Positions 53,625 to 62,273 are shown, numbered from the stretch's first letter. The stretch is DNA of 64,000 nt from Microterricola viridarii (GCF_900104895.1 NZ_LT629742.1:1736001-1800000); one strand, 5' to 3'. Notes: generated from the letters alone by a model not told the origin. Translations and numbers: made by a program.

Positions 53625-54941
53625 ATGGCTGACGGTAGGGGCAGCACTGAGGCAGGGGAGTCGCCGGCGGATCGGTTGATAATCAACGACTTGACCCCAG
53701 AAGCCTATTGGGACCGCCGACCCAACGATGCGGAACAGTCTTGGCTATCGGAGATCGCTGAACTTTCGCCGGAGTCATTTGTTCTGAATGCGCAGCTGCA
53801 GGCGGACCATGAGCCAACGATCGAGCCGATCCTGAGCCGTGACTTCGACGGTTGGCGCGCCAATCGCTACATCGGCGAGGTCCGTCACAAGGGGAGGACC
53901 TTGGAGATCAGGCCTCGCCTGGGTGTCGAGACAATCACCGGCTGGATCAGCACGATCCTCAACGTTCAGGTGCTCCCACGCTCGGCCGCCCACTCCAATG
54001 ACCAGAGCAGCGTGGTCACGCAACTCTTGGCAGCTCTGTGGCGGGCTTCTGTGCTCACGGCGGGCCAGCACGCACTGCCAAGGACGGGGCTAAAAGTCAG
54101 CTCGCACGGATTGTCCGTTAAAGGTCGGATCGATGTCGGGGCCACCGCGCATCGAAGGGCCGCAGGGCACCACGACTTGGCCTCCACCCGGGTGGTGCGC
54201 AGCTACGACAACGCGCCGGCCAGCGCTGTAGTCCTGGCGGATCGATACTTCGACCAACGACTGGCCGGGGATAGGTGGCGCGGTGCCCGGCTCCACGAAC
54301 AGATGGCCGTGCTGCGCAGCGCCACTGGGGCGCGGCCGAAGTCACCGACGCTGCACGAGATCCGGACCGCCCGTTACAGCCCGATAACTGTCAAATGGCG
54401 GCGGGCAGCTGAGCTGTCGTGGCGGATACTGCACGAGGATCCATTGGGTGTCGCTGCCGACGACGAGTCGACCCATGGCGTGCTGATCGACGTCGCCGAG
54501 CTATGGGAGTTGTTCGTGCTGCACTGTGTCGGTCTAGCCGCCGACGAGCCAGTAAGGCACGGAACAAACGAGCAGGCGTCTGGGCACCTCGCACGCTCCA
54601 CAGTCGAACCCCGACGTTCAATGGGCAGGCTTTACCCTGATGTTTTGGTGGGGGAGGACCCGATCACGGCGCTACTGGATGCGAAGTATAAGAGGCTCGG
54701 TGGCGTGCGTGGCGTCGACCGTGAGGACCTTTACCAGCTTCATGCCTACTCCTCGACGTTCGAGGCCCCGATCGCAGCGCTGGCCTACCCGGCAACCAGT
54801 GTCGACCTGCCAATGGATGAGCGAAACAGCCCCTGGCAGACCAGCAACGGCACGCTCTCGTTCCTGACTTTGCCGACAGAGAAGGACCGTTGCGTCGAAA
54901 AGCTGGCGCAATGGTTCGGACGGTCTGATAGCTCGCGCTGA
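53625..54941 (+). CDS. McrC-like 5-methylcytosine restriction nuclease subunit
   Basis: A 438-aa protein. The PD-(D/E)xK nuclease core is visible as YPDVLVGEDPITALLDAKYKR, with Asp339, Asp352 and Lys354 as catalytic candidates. The N-terminal part (NRYIGEVRHKGRTLEIRPRLG) resembles the McrC interaction domain. With the McrB-like ATPase it should form a nuclease that translocates on and cuts modified foreign DNA. The recognised modification cannot be inferred because the McrB N-terminus is unfamiliar. Confidence 0.88.
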   Translation: MADGRGSTEAGESPADRLIINDLTPEAYWDRRPNDAEQSWLSEIAELSPESFVLNAQLQADHEPTIEPILSRDFDGWRANRYIGEVRHKGRTLEIRPRLGVETITGWISTILNVQVLPRSAAHSNDQSSVVTQLLAALWRASVLTAGQHALPRTGLKVSSHGLSVKGRIDVGATAHRRAAGHHDLASTRVVRSYDNAPASAVVLADRYFDQRLAGDRWRGARLHEQMAVLRSATGARPKSPTLHEIRTARYSPITVKWRRAAELSWRILHEDPLGVAADDESTHGVLIDVAELWELFVLHCVGLAADEPVRHGTNEQASGHLARSTVEPRRSMGRLYPDVLVGEDPITALLDAKYKRLGGVRGVDREDLYQLHAYSSTFEAPIAALAYPATSVDLPMDERNSPWQTSNGTLSFLTLPTEKDRCVEKLAQWFGRSDSSR

Positions 54942-55572
54942 CCCACCCGGCTAACCAGACTCCACCGTTGCGGCGCTTCAACCCGTTGAAGGCCAGCCGA
55001 GCTATTTAGCGAGCAAGCCAGATCGATGCCAACTCTGTCCTGTAAACGACCCGCTGCGATCCGAACGGCAGTGCAAACAATCAACAAGAGCCCGGACCGA
55101 ATAGCCCAAAACTGGCGGTTTGGCTACGCCGATCCACCCATAAAAGTAGGTATGTCTGGAGATTCAAGTGAAAAGGGAGGTGGATACATACGAGACGAGT
55201 AAGTTTTTGAATTTTACCCGGCCAGAAGAGGTTTCCGGATCGTAACCAAGCGCAAAGTTAGTGTCAGAATGCGCTTCCTTGATCGGCTCAGGCTCCTCGT
55301 GATCGACGGTGGGACGGCCGCCGAGTACGTCTGTTTCAATCGATGTGCTCAGGCATTGGAGTCGACCTTCTAGAGGGACGGGTGGAGGTCAACTGCGAAG
55401 ACCGAAGACGTGACACTGTTGCCTTCCTTCGCTGAGCGTTCCCTAATGTCCGGCTGGGCTTGATCGCGGATGCCGATGAGCTCTGGCCCGAAGCCACACT
55501 CAATCAGGCGCTGCGTTCATCAGGCGACATGCGGCACGCTCCGTCTTTGTCACGCCATCCCTGAGTCAGATG
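54942..55572. other. Intergenic region between mcrC and the IS481 element
   Basis: This 630-bp stretch carries no convincing gene. Composition is mixed and a short A/T-rich patch lies near 55195-55220. Short frames on either strand lack codon bias or domains. The last bases before the IS (GATG, then the CCTAGC duplication) held the original end of the GIY-YIG gene now at 56669-57223. Confidence 0.6.
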
Positions 55573-55578
55573 CCTAGC
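55573..55578. repeat. Target-site duplication, left copy
   Basis: CCTAGC directly left of the IS481 element; the identical right copy is at 56694-56699. It supplies the transposase stop codon (TAG on the minus strand). Confidence 0.85.
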
Positions 55579-56566
55579 TGTACTGCCCAGGGAGGTTGGT
55601 CAACCGGCTGATGGGCGGGCGGCCTCCGATCGCGGTGTGGGGCCTGTGGTGATTGTATTCGTGGAGCCAGGCCGGGAGCGCGTTGCGGCGGGCTGACTCG
55701 GAGGCGTAGAAGCGCTTGAAAGCCCAGCCCTCGCCCAGGGTGCGGTGGAAGCGCTCGATCTTGCCGTTGGTCTGCGGCCGGTAGGGGCGGGTCTTCTTCG
55801 CCTTGATGCCCAGGGCCTGGCAGGCGTCGCGCCAGAGGTGGGACTTGTAGGCGGACCCGTTGTCCGAGAGGACACGCTCGACGCTCACGCCGCGGGCGGA
55901 GAACCAGGACACCGCCCGGTGCAGCACGCCGACGGCCGTGGCGGCGGTCTCGTCGTCGTGGATCTCGGCGTAGGCGACCCGGGAGTGGTCATCGATGACG
56001 GTGTGCACGAAGGCTCTCCCGATGATCGGTTCGCGGTTCTTGCTGCGCGGGGCGCCGATCGTGGCGGCCCGGTTCCGGTTGCCCTGCTGGCGGCCGACGA
56101 AGCGGTGCCCGCCGCCGTCGGGGATGTTGCCGAACTTGGTCACATCGACGTGGATCATCGCCCCGGGCTTGTCGTGCTCGTAGCGGCGGACCACTTCCCC
56201 AGTGCGCTTGTCGACGTGGTGCAGCCGGTTCAGCCGGCAGCGCACCAGCACGGCGTGCACCGTCGACGCCGGCAGGCCGAGCTTGGCCGCGATCGCGATC
56301 GGCCCGAGACGCTGCTTCCAGCGCAGGTGCACGATCTTCCGCACCACGTCCGGCGGGGTCTTCGTCGGGGAGCGGTGCGGGCGGGAGGAGCGGTCCTGCA
56401 TGCCGTCCCGGCCCAGCGCGGCGTACCGATCAGCCCAGCGCCTCGCGGTCGGCCAGGACACGTTGAAATGGGTGGCCGCGTGGGCGACCGGCCAGCCGTC
56501 GTCGACAATCAGACGCGCGAGGCGCAGACGGTGCCGCGGCGTCAAAGCAGCGTTAGCGTGGGACAT
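55574..56566 (-). CDS. IS481-family transposase
   Basis: A 330-aa DDE transposase. An N-terminal helix-turn-helix (VAHAATHFNVSWPTARRWADRY) and second HTH (IAAKLGLPASTVHAVL) precede an rve integrase core with Asp in IHVDVTKFG, Asp in LSDNGSAYKSH and Glu in NGKIERFHRTL. It looks complete. Translation ends in PGQYS, and the TAG stop lies in the target duplication outside the element, so the IS borrows its stop codon from the target. Confidence 0.94.
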   Translation of the reverse strand: MSHANAALTPRHRLRLARLIVDDGWPVAHAATHFNVSWPTARRWADRYAALGRDGMQDRSSRPHRSPTKTPPDVVRKIVHLRWKQRLGPIAIAAKLGLPASTVHAVLVRCRLNRLHHVDKRTGEVVRRYEHDKPGAMIHVDVTKFGNIPDGGGHRFVGRQQGNRNRAATIGAPRSKNREPIIGRAFVHTVIDDHSRVAYAEIHDDETAATAVGVLHRAVSWFSARGVSVERVLSDNGSAYKSHLWRDACQALGIKAKKTRPYRPQTNGKIERFHRTLGEGWAFKRFYASESARRNALPAWLHEYNHHRPHTAIGGRPPISRLTNLPGQYS

Positions 56567-56693
56567 GAGGACCTCCTGGTCTCGCAGAACTGGTTTCTAA
56601 GCAGCTCCACTCTGCAGCAGGAGGTCCTCGCCCATTCCAGAACGACTACAGCGAGTCGTCACACCGACTCAACCAACGTCCCTGGGCAGTACA
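55579..56693 (-). mobile_element. IS481-family insertion sequence, complete, 1115 bp
   Basis: Terminal inverted repeats begin TGTACTGCCCAGGGA (left, 55579) and TGTACTGCCCAGGGA (right, read inward from 56693), followed by G/C then GTTGGT at both ends. A 6-bp duplication CCTAGC flanks it. Intact ends, duplication and transposase suggest a recent insertion. It inserted near the 3' end of the GIY-YIG gene on the minus strand. Confidence 0.93.
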
Positions 56694-57223
56694 CCTAGCG
56701 CGGCAGCGAGACACTCGCATGCCCGAGGAAGCGTCATACGCTTGCCGTCCTTCAGGTTCGCGAACGGCCGGCTCTGGAAAGCCGCAACGTGGAGCGCGAG
56801 CAGCGCCTCCTCGACGTCACTGACGCCATCGACTTCGCGCCAACCGACCACGAGCTTCTCGCTCGCGGGTAACTGCCAAAGGAATCGACCGCCGGCGTGG
56901 CCCGCTGAGTGACCTCTGCCTTGACGCGCGTAAGCCCACAATCGGTCCTGCAAACCTCGTCTCCCTCCAGCCTTACCGATGTAGACGATTTCCGCGCCAT
57001 CACGCCACGCTTTGCTGAGCACATCGACCCCAACGGTCAGCGGTTTGCGCTTGTGCGGCCCGCCGACGCTCTTGGTGAGAAACTCCGGCCTCCCGAGTGC
57101 CTCGCTGATGACCACGTACACCCCGTGCTTATCAGGTAGGTCGCTCCTCTCGATGAGCCCGAAGCGCTTCCACCCCACAAATCCGAGTCGCTCGAAGCCA
57201 CTGCGCGTCCACTCAATTTCCAC
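56669..57223 (-). CDS. GIY-YIG nuclease-like protein with IS-altered C-terminus
   Basis: A 184-aa protein. The GIY element is HGVYVVISE and the YIG element EIVYIGKAGG, followed by RRGLQDRLWAYARQG, which carries the conserved Arg. Closely similar island proteins are common but uncharacterised. The start is uncertain: GTG 57223 (MEIEWTRSGF) or TTG 57259. The last seven residues (VLPRDVG) and stop come from the IS481 terminal repeat. Removing the IS and one CCTAGC restores ...AALGI-stop, so only the tail changed and the domain should still fold. Confidence 0.75.
   Translation of the reverse strand: MEIEWTRSGFERLGFVGWKRFGLIERSDLPDKHGVYVVISEALGRPEFLTKSVGGPHKRKPLTVGVDVLSKAWRDGAEIVYIGKAGGRRGLQDRLWAYARQGRGHSAGHAGGRFLWQLPASEKLVVGWREVDGVSDVEEALLALHVAAFQSRPFANLKDGKRMTLPRACECLAAALGVLPRDVG
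56694..56699. repeat. Target-site duplication, right copy
   Basis: CCTAGC, identical to the copy at 55573-55578; it lies within the last codons of the GIY-YIG gene. Confidence 0.85.
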
Positions 57224-57351
57224 GCCGCCAGCGTACGGTCGCTCAATGCCTGGCGTCAAAGCTGATTTGGTCGGTGGGTTTCAGCGGGTGGCAGCTTTGA
57301 GACACGTCGTCGAGTATGGTGCCGATCGTCATGGTCGTTGAGAATGAAGCC

Positions 57352-58782
57352 ATGTCACGATCAATACCATTGAACCCCGGTCAGCTGGAGATTCTGGCGT
57401 GGGTGCGCGAAGGCGCTCCTGACGATGTCTATGACGACTACCGCCCTCGTATCGTCGCCCGTGCCCTCCACAACAAGGGCCTGGTCACGGTCAGGGGGTC
57501 CGGCGGCGACTGGAGCGTGTCGTTGACCGAGGACGGGGCCTTCTACCTCGACAACGGTGAGTACCCGCGCGAGCCCGAGCCGCCGGCAACATCGGGATCG
57601 GTGGCACACACCAAAAAACCGGTGTCGTCAACGTCAGATCCGGCGCCGAAGCAGCGCGTGCCGAAGACACCAGGCGTGGGACCGACCGATGCGATGATGG
57701 CTGCCCTCGTCGCCGCACCGGACCATCGGATTGAGATTGAGTACAACGAGTCCGGGCGCTACGAGCAGCTAGCGCGGGCCGCTGAGCGATTCAAGAAGAT
57801 CCCGGACGGCATGCAGATCACTGTCAGCCACGACTCCCGCACGCTAACGGCGCACGTCACCTTGCACCCGCTACCAGAATGGCGGACGCGGGTCCTCGCG
57901 CCGATCCCTGTCCTCGGAACCCTCCGCGGCGCGTCTGACGTCGTGCAAGGACTGCAGACTCGCGAAGACTTCGAAATTCGGACCAGTGAGAGGAACCGTG
58001 CGCTGCGCCTCGTTCAGGCGCTCGTGTCCGAAGCCTTGTCTCGTGGGTACGAGGTCTCCAAGACCAGGGGCCGGCGGAAGAACCAATGGGGGTACTTTGA
58101 CCGCAACGAGGAGGACCCTGGGCATTTCAAGATCGCGCTTGGCCCAGACGAGTACAAGCTGAGCGTCTACCAGCTCACGGAGAAGCGGGAGCACATCGCG
58201 ACCAAGAGTGAGCTTGCCCGCGCCGGCAGGGGGTACGCATTGCCGAAGTGGGACGTCGTCCCGACTGGAGGGCTCGGCATCCGCATCGACGCGCCTGGAG
58301 CTGGTTTCTGGGGTAGCACTTGGGCTGACCGCGACGACCGAGCTCTCGAGGACGCACTTGCCCAGATCCTGCAGGAGTTGGAGCTCCGGCATGATGCAGC
58401 GATCGAGCGCCGGCGGAAGGAAGAACTGCAGCGCATCGAGCGGAAGCGCCAGTGGGAGATCGCCCGGGACGAGGCCGTCCAAGCGCTCACTGACAGTCAC
58501 CGCGCCGAGGTGCTGGCGCGTCAGGTTGCCAAGTGGCGTGAAGTTGCCGCCATTCGCGAGTACGCGGGGGAGATGGAGCAAAGAGTGCTGGTCGAGGCTG
58601 ACGGGGGCAAACGCGCCGCAGTGCTCGAATGGGTGCAGTGGGCGCGGGAGTACGCCGACCGTGTCGATCCGCTCCGAGGACGTATCCGTCTCCCCGCTCC
58701 GCCTGAGGCAACCTACGCGGCATTGCAGCCGTTCATGGGTTCATGGAGCGCAAACGGCCCGGAGGTGGCTTCGCGATGGTGA
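57352..58782 (+). CDS. Orphan protein with N-terminal winged-helix-like region and C-terminal coiled coil
   Basis: A 476-aa protein I do not recognise. Residues 1-70 (LNPGQLEILAWVREGAPDD...RIVARALHNKGLVTVRGSG) look like a winged helix. A Pro/Ser linker (75-110) follows, then an alpha/beta region (about 115-340) and a charged coiled coil (about 355-430, ERRRKEELQRIERKRQWEIARDEAV). No catalytic motif is obvious. The start is ambiguous among 57316, 57331 and 57352; the last is closest to the folded region. Codon use is less GC-biased than the backbone. Confidence 0.65.
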   Translation: MSRSIPLNPGQLEILAWVREGAPDDVYDDYRPRIVARALHNKGLVTVRGSGGDWSVSLTEDGAFYLDNGEYPREPEPPATSGSVAHTKKPVSSTSDPAPKQRVPKTPGVGPTDAMMAALVAAPDHRIEIEYNESGRYEQLARAAERFKKIPDGMQITVSHDSRTLTAHVTLHPLPEWRTRVLAPIPVLGTLRGASDVVQGLQTREDFEIRTSERNRALRLVQALVSEALSRGYEVSKTRGRRKNQWGYFDRNEEDPGHFKIALGPDEYKLSVYQLTEKREHIATKSELARAGRGYALPKWDVVPTGGLGIRIDAPGAGFWGSTWADRDDRALEDALAQILQELELRHDAAIERRRKEELQRIERKRQWEIARDEAVQALTDSHRAEVLARQVAKWREVAAIREYAGEMEQRVLVEADGGKRAAVLEWVQWAREYADRVDPLRGRIRLPAPPEATYAALQPFMGSWSANGPEVASRW

Positions 58783-58903
58783 ACAGTGTCGACCGCTACT
58801 TGCCATCGCGCCTCGCCAGTTCCTCATTGCCGCAGTTCGCGGGTTGTCAGCTAGGGAATCACCAGAAAGCCTTCGAGTTAGCGTCGTCCACTATTGGGAG
58901 CTC

Positions 58904-59004
58904 TTACGGGGTAGCTGTAACTTCGTTTCCCTATGGAACACTGTGATCCAGCTATCAAGTCTTTGCAGGAGCTTCCGCCGAATTTACGGGGTAAATGCGG
59001 GGTC
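58904..59004 (+). repeat. TTACGGGGTA direct repeats beside the excisionase-like gene
   Basis: TTACGGGGTA occurs at 58904-58913 and 58984-58993, and TGCGGGGTC follows at 58996-59004. A related double word (TGCGGGATAGATGCGGGGT) lies at about 61307. The sites are in the 230-bp gene-free gap 58783-59012. They resemble arm-type sites near actinobacterial integrase/excisionase modules (inference). Confidence 0.45.
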
Positions 59005-59012
59005 GATTTCAG

Positions 59013-59303
59013 TCACCCGGGGAAGCTGCGTGCTCGAATGAACTCGTCCAGTGCCGCCACGCTGATTCGGCGTTTTTGCTTGCCATCGCCGAGCTCCACA
59101 GTCGGCAGCTCGCCGGAAGCGATCCGTGCGTACACGTAGTCCCTCCCAACTCCGAGTAGTTGTGCAGCGTATGCGACCGACAGCAGCGTGCGCGGAGCCA
59201 ACTCTTGAGTGCGACGGGCTGGCAGCGAGGGCACTCGCTCCGCCATCACCGCTTCGATTTCTTCGCGCGCTATGCGCCGGATGGCGGTCTCGAGCTCGTC
59301 CAT
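59013..59303 (-). CDS. Excisionase-like helix-turn-helix protein
   Basis: A 96-aa protein. The C-terminal half (LSVAYAAQLLGVGRDYVYARIASGELPTVELGDGKQKRRISVAALDEFI) is a MerR-like HTH_17 fold used by excisionases of mobile elements. The N-terminal helix is acidic/basic amphipathic. No integrase is adjacent, so it may be a remnant of an integration module or may regulate other island genes. It is divergent from the zinc-ribbon ORF. Confidence 0.75.
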   Translation of the reverse strand: MDELETAIRRIAREEIEAVMAERVPSLPARRTQELAPRTLLSVAYAAQLLGVGRDYVYARIASGELPTVELGDGKQKRRISVAALDEFIRARSFPG

Positions 59304-59349
59304 GTCCGGAAACTAGGCGCGCGACCAGCCTGAGGTCTACGCTTCCCGC

Positions 59350-59463
59350 ATGGACGAGTTCGACACGCCGAACTGCCCCAACTGCCTTCACCGAATGGAG
59401 CCGGCAGACCAAGGCAAGGCGGCCGTGTGGAGATGCCCAGAATGCAGGATGGTGAAGGTCTGA
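59350..59463 (+). CDS. Small zinc-ribbon protein (37 aa)
   Basis: A short ORF from ATG 59350. It encodes MDEFDTPNCPNCLHRME... with two CxxC pairs, C-P-N-C (residues 9-12) and C-P-E-C (about 30-33), separated by 17 residues: a classic zinc-ribbon layout. It lies 46 bp from the divergent HTH gene. Tiny Zn-ribbon proteins are frequent in actinobacterial islands, but no function is known. The ribosome binding site is weak (GAGGT). Confidence 0.6.
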   Translation: MDEFDTPNCPNCLHRMEPADQGKAAVWRCPECRMVKV

Positions 59464-59522
59464 CCCTCTCGTGTCGGTGACTCCAGATAGCGTGAGCAGC
59501 TACGTCATTGAAATGGAGAACC

Positions 59523-60041
59523 ATGAGCACCAGAGTCGTTGCCGACCCGATCGAGTTCGCTGCGAAGCTGAACAAAGCACTGGCGTTTGAAAACCAGCAA
59601 TGGTCTCATTTCCCACTCTGGGGCGACGTACTGATTGGACGGCCCGACTATCACCTGCACAGGATGCTCTCAGGCATCTCCGCTCTCGTTGCCGGCGAAG
59701 TGATCAGCTACGTGGCAAGCGACCTCCACCCCTCCGAGGATAGGGACAACTGCAACTACTCGGTGACCGTATTTACCGGTCGTCATGTTGTACTCGCTCA
59801 ACGCGCGGCCGGCGAGGACTGGCCAACCATCACGCTCATGCGCCGTAGAGACTTGCTCTCGATCGCGCTCGAGAACGCACCTATCACCACCATCTCGGTG
59901 CTGGATCATGGGCCAGACCGAGGGAATCTCACTGTCAAACTCGGCTACCCATCCATCGGAATATCGCTCGCCCCGGACCGCCATTACGAGGGACATCTTG
60001 CGAACTTCCTGCCGTCTCTGATGGCCGACCTCGACGCATAG
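59523..60041 (+). CDS. Orphan protein, unknown function
   Basis: A 172-aa soluble protein with a mixed alpha/beta pattern. I see no known motif. I chose ATG 59523 (MSTRVVADPIEFAAKLNKAL) because GGAGAA sits upstream. The middle (CNYSVTVFTGRHVVLAQRAAG...TLMRRRDLLSIAL) suggests a beta-rich domain. It is 59 bp downstream of the zinc-ribbon ORF and could be co-transcribed with it. Confidence 0.6.
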   Translation: MSTRVVADPIEFAAKLNKALAFENQQWSHFPLWGDVLIGRPDYHLHRMLSGISALVAGEVISYVASDLHPSEDRDNCNYSVTVFTGRHVVLAQRAAGEDWPTITLMRRRDLLSIALENAPITTISVLDHGPDRGNLTVKLGYPSIGISLAPDRHYEGHLANFLPSLMADLDA

Positions 60042-60372
60042 GGCGGGAGACCCCAAGCGGCCTTTATTGGTTCGCTCCTTCGGCGTAGCGACTTCCACAC
60101 ATGGAATGTGGCAGCTCTTGGGTGCTCAAGCCCTGAGCGGCCAATGGCTTCATGCCGAGAGTCCCTCACCGTACGCCTATTTGCGCACGAGCTGATCTGA
60201 GCGCTCGAACCAGAATGGTCTCCGCTATCCCCCGAACGGCCACGACGGCCGGAGCTGGAAGGCTCAGCCCTGCGGACGCTGAATTGTGGGGAACCGTACA
60301 GACATAAATCCACAGCAACACCTGGTTGGGCACGTGACGGTCGAAGAGCGTCAGCCGCGATAGCATGCTCGG
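60042..60372. other. Intergenic region between two orphan island genes
   Basis: I see no gene in these 331 bp. Minus-strand frames here overlap the neighbouring gene and lack codon bias. It probably contains the promoter of the gene starting at 60373. Confidence 0.55.
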
Positions 60373-61200
60373 ATGTCAGCCGCTACTTCCGCTCGTGAGC
60401 GGAACATCGAAAGCGTCCAGTCGGACGAGGTCGAAGCCCGCGGGATGCAGCGACTCATGGAGGCAGAAGCTCGCCTCGAGCGATGGGAAACGACTCTCGA
60501 GCAGCTACCAGTCATGTCTGGTTCCGCTCTCGCTGGCGACGATATCGCCACGCCCTACGAGGCCCTATCGCAGCAAGCGATTTCTAGCTTCAAAGTCGCG
60601 CTCGATCACCTTCGAACTGTCACGCTCGTTATCGTCAAAACAGAGGCTATGCCGGTGCTGGCCTCGTTCACCCTCATCCGGGCTGCGCTGGAAGCGGCCG
60701 GCCAGGCGCTGTGGCTAATGGGGCCCACATCTCGAGATGAGAGAGTCTTACGCTCATTGCAGCTCTCACTTGAGGAGCGCCGAGATTTGTACGCTGCCGA
60801 AGCGGAGGGCACTGGCAGCGACACGAGGCTTCCGGCAGATGACAAAGTGCTTGCACGCCTTCAAGAGCTGCAGTCACGGCGTGTGGGCCTGAATGGGAGA
60901 AGTCTCAACGTACCGACGATCACCAAGCGGCTGAAGCAATCCGATGAGTACGCCGGCGATCAATCTATCTCCCTTCTGGTGGCCTGGAAGCTAGCCAGCG
61001 GGATGGCGCACGGCAGGCGCTCAACGATGTATCACCTGCTCGAGCGCCAGTTGGTTGAAAGCACGGACACTGGATTCTCGGTTCACATGACTTCCAGTAT
61101 CGGGATAGTAGAGGCCTTCTACTCGATTGCCGAGCAGCACCTTATGAAGGCGGTCGCGCTCTTCTACATGAGAAATGGGCTGCCAATGCCCTTCGAGTAA
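60373..61200 (+). CDS. Orphan, mostly helical protein of unknown function
   Basis: A 275-aa protein that is largely alpha-helical, with an amphipathic N-terminal coiled region (QRLMEAEARLERWETTLEQL). A conserved-looking core is FTLIRAALEAAGQALWLMG and LLVAWKLASGMAHGRRSTMYHL, where A-H-G-R may be functionally important. No known domain is assigned. The ATG lacks a strong ribosome binding site. Confidence 0.6.
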   Translation: MSAATSARERNIESVQSDEVEARGMQRLMEAEARLERWETTLEQLPVMSGSALAGDDIATPYEALSQQAISSFKVALDHLRTVTLVIVKTEAMPVLASFTLIRAALEAAGQALWLMGPTSRDERVLRSLQLSLEERRDLYAAEAEGTGSDTRLPADDKVLARLQELQSRRVGLNGRSLNVPTITKRLKQSDEYAGDQSISLLVAWKLASGMAHGRRSTMYHLLERQLVESTDTGFSVHMTSSIGIVEAFYSIAEQHLMKAVALFYMRNGLPMPFE

Positions 61201-61497
61201 GAGTATGGCTCTGTCAGGGGTTATTGCGGAGTGCTAACTTCTTCGATCTTCCCTGATCAGGGCTGCTTTCTGCTTTCATCCTCTTTCAGTGGTTCTCGCC
61301 AAATGTGCGGGATAGATGCGGGGTTCGATGGCAGTCTCAGGCACGCGCAGTCGGTCTCGCAGATTGTCCGACGGCCCGGCTCACTTGGTCTAGTCGACTA
61401 AGGCGAAACTCACATTCTGGCTTTCCAATATCAAACCACGACAGGTGGATATCATCTTCGTATAGCTAGCGCGCCCCATGCCACGAAGGAGTTGCTT
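61201..61497. other. Gene-free interval with short palindrome
   Basis: 297 bp without a supported gene. It includes TGCGGGATAGATGCGGGG at about 61307, similar to the words near 58984, and the 10-bp palindrome TAGTCGACTA at 61391-61400. Confidence 0.5.
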
Positions 61498-62145
61498 TTG
61501 GATCTGCCTGGATTTCCCGGACTGCAGTTCGTGCCGAGCGAGCCTGCCGACAAGATCATTGACGACCATGAGGTGTTGACCCAGCTCCTGGTCAAGCGGC
61601 AGCAGGCGGATCCCGAGGAACACCTTTGGCTGCTGGTGAAATCCGACCGGGATCAGTACAGGGCGCAATCGGCCGAGAGTGTCCGCGATTGGATCGGTGA
61701 CCCGCAATTCCCCATCTCGGGCCACGATGCCGTCGTGAAACTGTGTCAGGTCGGGCATCAGCTCGCCGGCAGCCACCAAGTAATGGCGTATGCGGTCGCA
61801 GCGCGTCGTTCAGAGAATCACTGGGACACCTTTGGCCTCCTCGAACACGACGGTCAAGGCGTCCTGACGAGCAAGACGATCAAGTGGGACGGCGACGCCT
61901 CCAGCGATCGAGTTAGCTTCCTTGAACTGATGCTCCCCGAGCTCCGCGCCACAGGCTCGATCACTGACGAGGAACGCTTGAATGGGGTCACGCAGCAGCA
62001 AGCGGCCGCCCGCCAGCAGCTGAGTGGGGTGCTGCGCGAACTCATTGACCACTACACCGAGGTCGGAAGCGACGCGAAGGTGGCGGAGCTCTGGGAGGAG
62101 CGTGGACCGCTGATCACCGAGTCGCTCAGGATCCGTTTGGGATAG
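61498..62145 (+). CDS. Orphan protein, unknown function
   Basis: A 215-aa soluble protein. I chose TTG 61498 because AAGGAG ends six bases before it; the TTG at 61492 would touch that site. An alpha/beta N-terminal half (LWLLVKSDRDQYRAQSA, HQVMAYAVAARRSENHWDTFGLL) is followed by a helical C-terminal half. No recognisable motif. Codon bias is moderate, supporting coding status. Confidence 0.6.
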   Translation: MDLPGFPGLQFVPSEPADKIIDDHEVLTQLLVKRQQADPEEHLWLLVKSDRDQYRAQSAESVRDWIGDPQFPISGHDAVVKLCQVGHQLAGSHQVMAYAVAARRSENHWDTFGLLEHDGQGVLTSKTIKWDGDASSDRVSFLELMLPELRATGSITDEERLNGVTQQQAAARQQLSGVLRELIDHYTEVGSDAKVAELWEERGPLITESLRIRLG

Positions 62146-62273
62146 AGGCGCGACGGGTCCCGCTTCGGTGCGCGACGGAAGTGGCGACTCCTACTGTGAA
62201 TCCGTTGTCAACACGGCATCGTGAGCACCCGCCCATCAAGCTGCGAGCCCCCCACGGTGGAAGGAGGCATGCA

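Noticed and set aside
54942-55572. Possible decayed transposase or toxin gene before the IS481 element
   Set aside because: Short frames on both strands show no recognisable remnants.
59984-60313. Minus-strand 109-codon frame
   Set aside because: It overlaps the end of the better supported plus-strand gene and has no start signal or domain.
61300-61340. TGCGGGGTTCGAT resembling the 3' end of a tRNA (attachment-site remnant)
   Set aside because: No acceptor stem, anticodon arm or CCA context can be folded around it.
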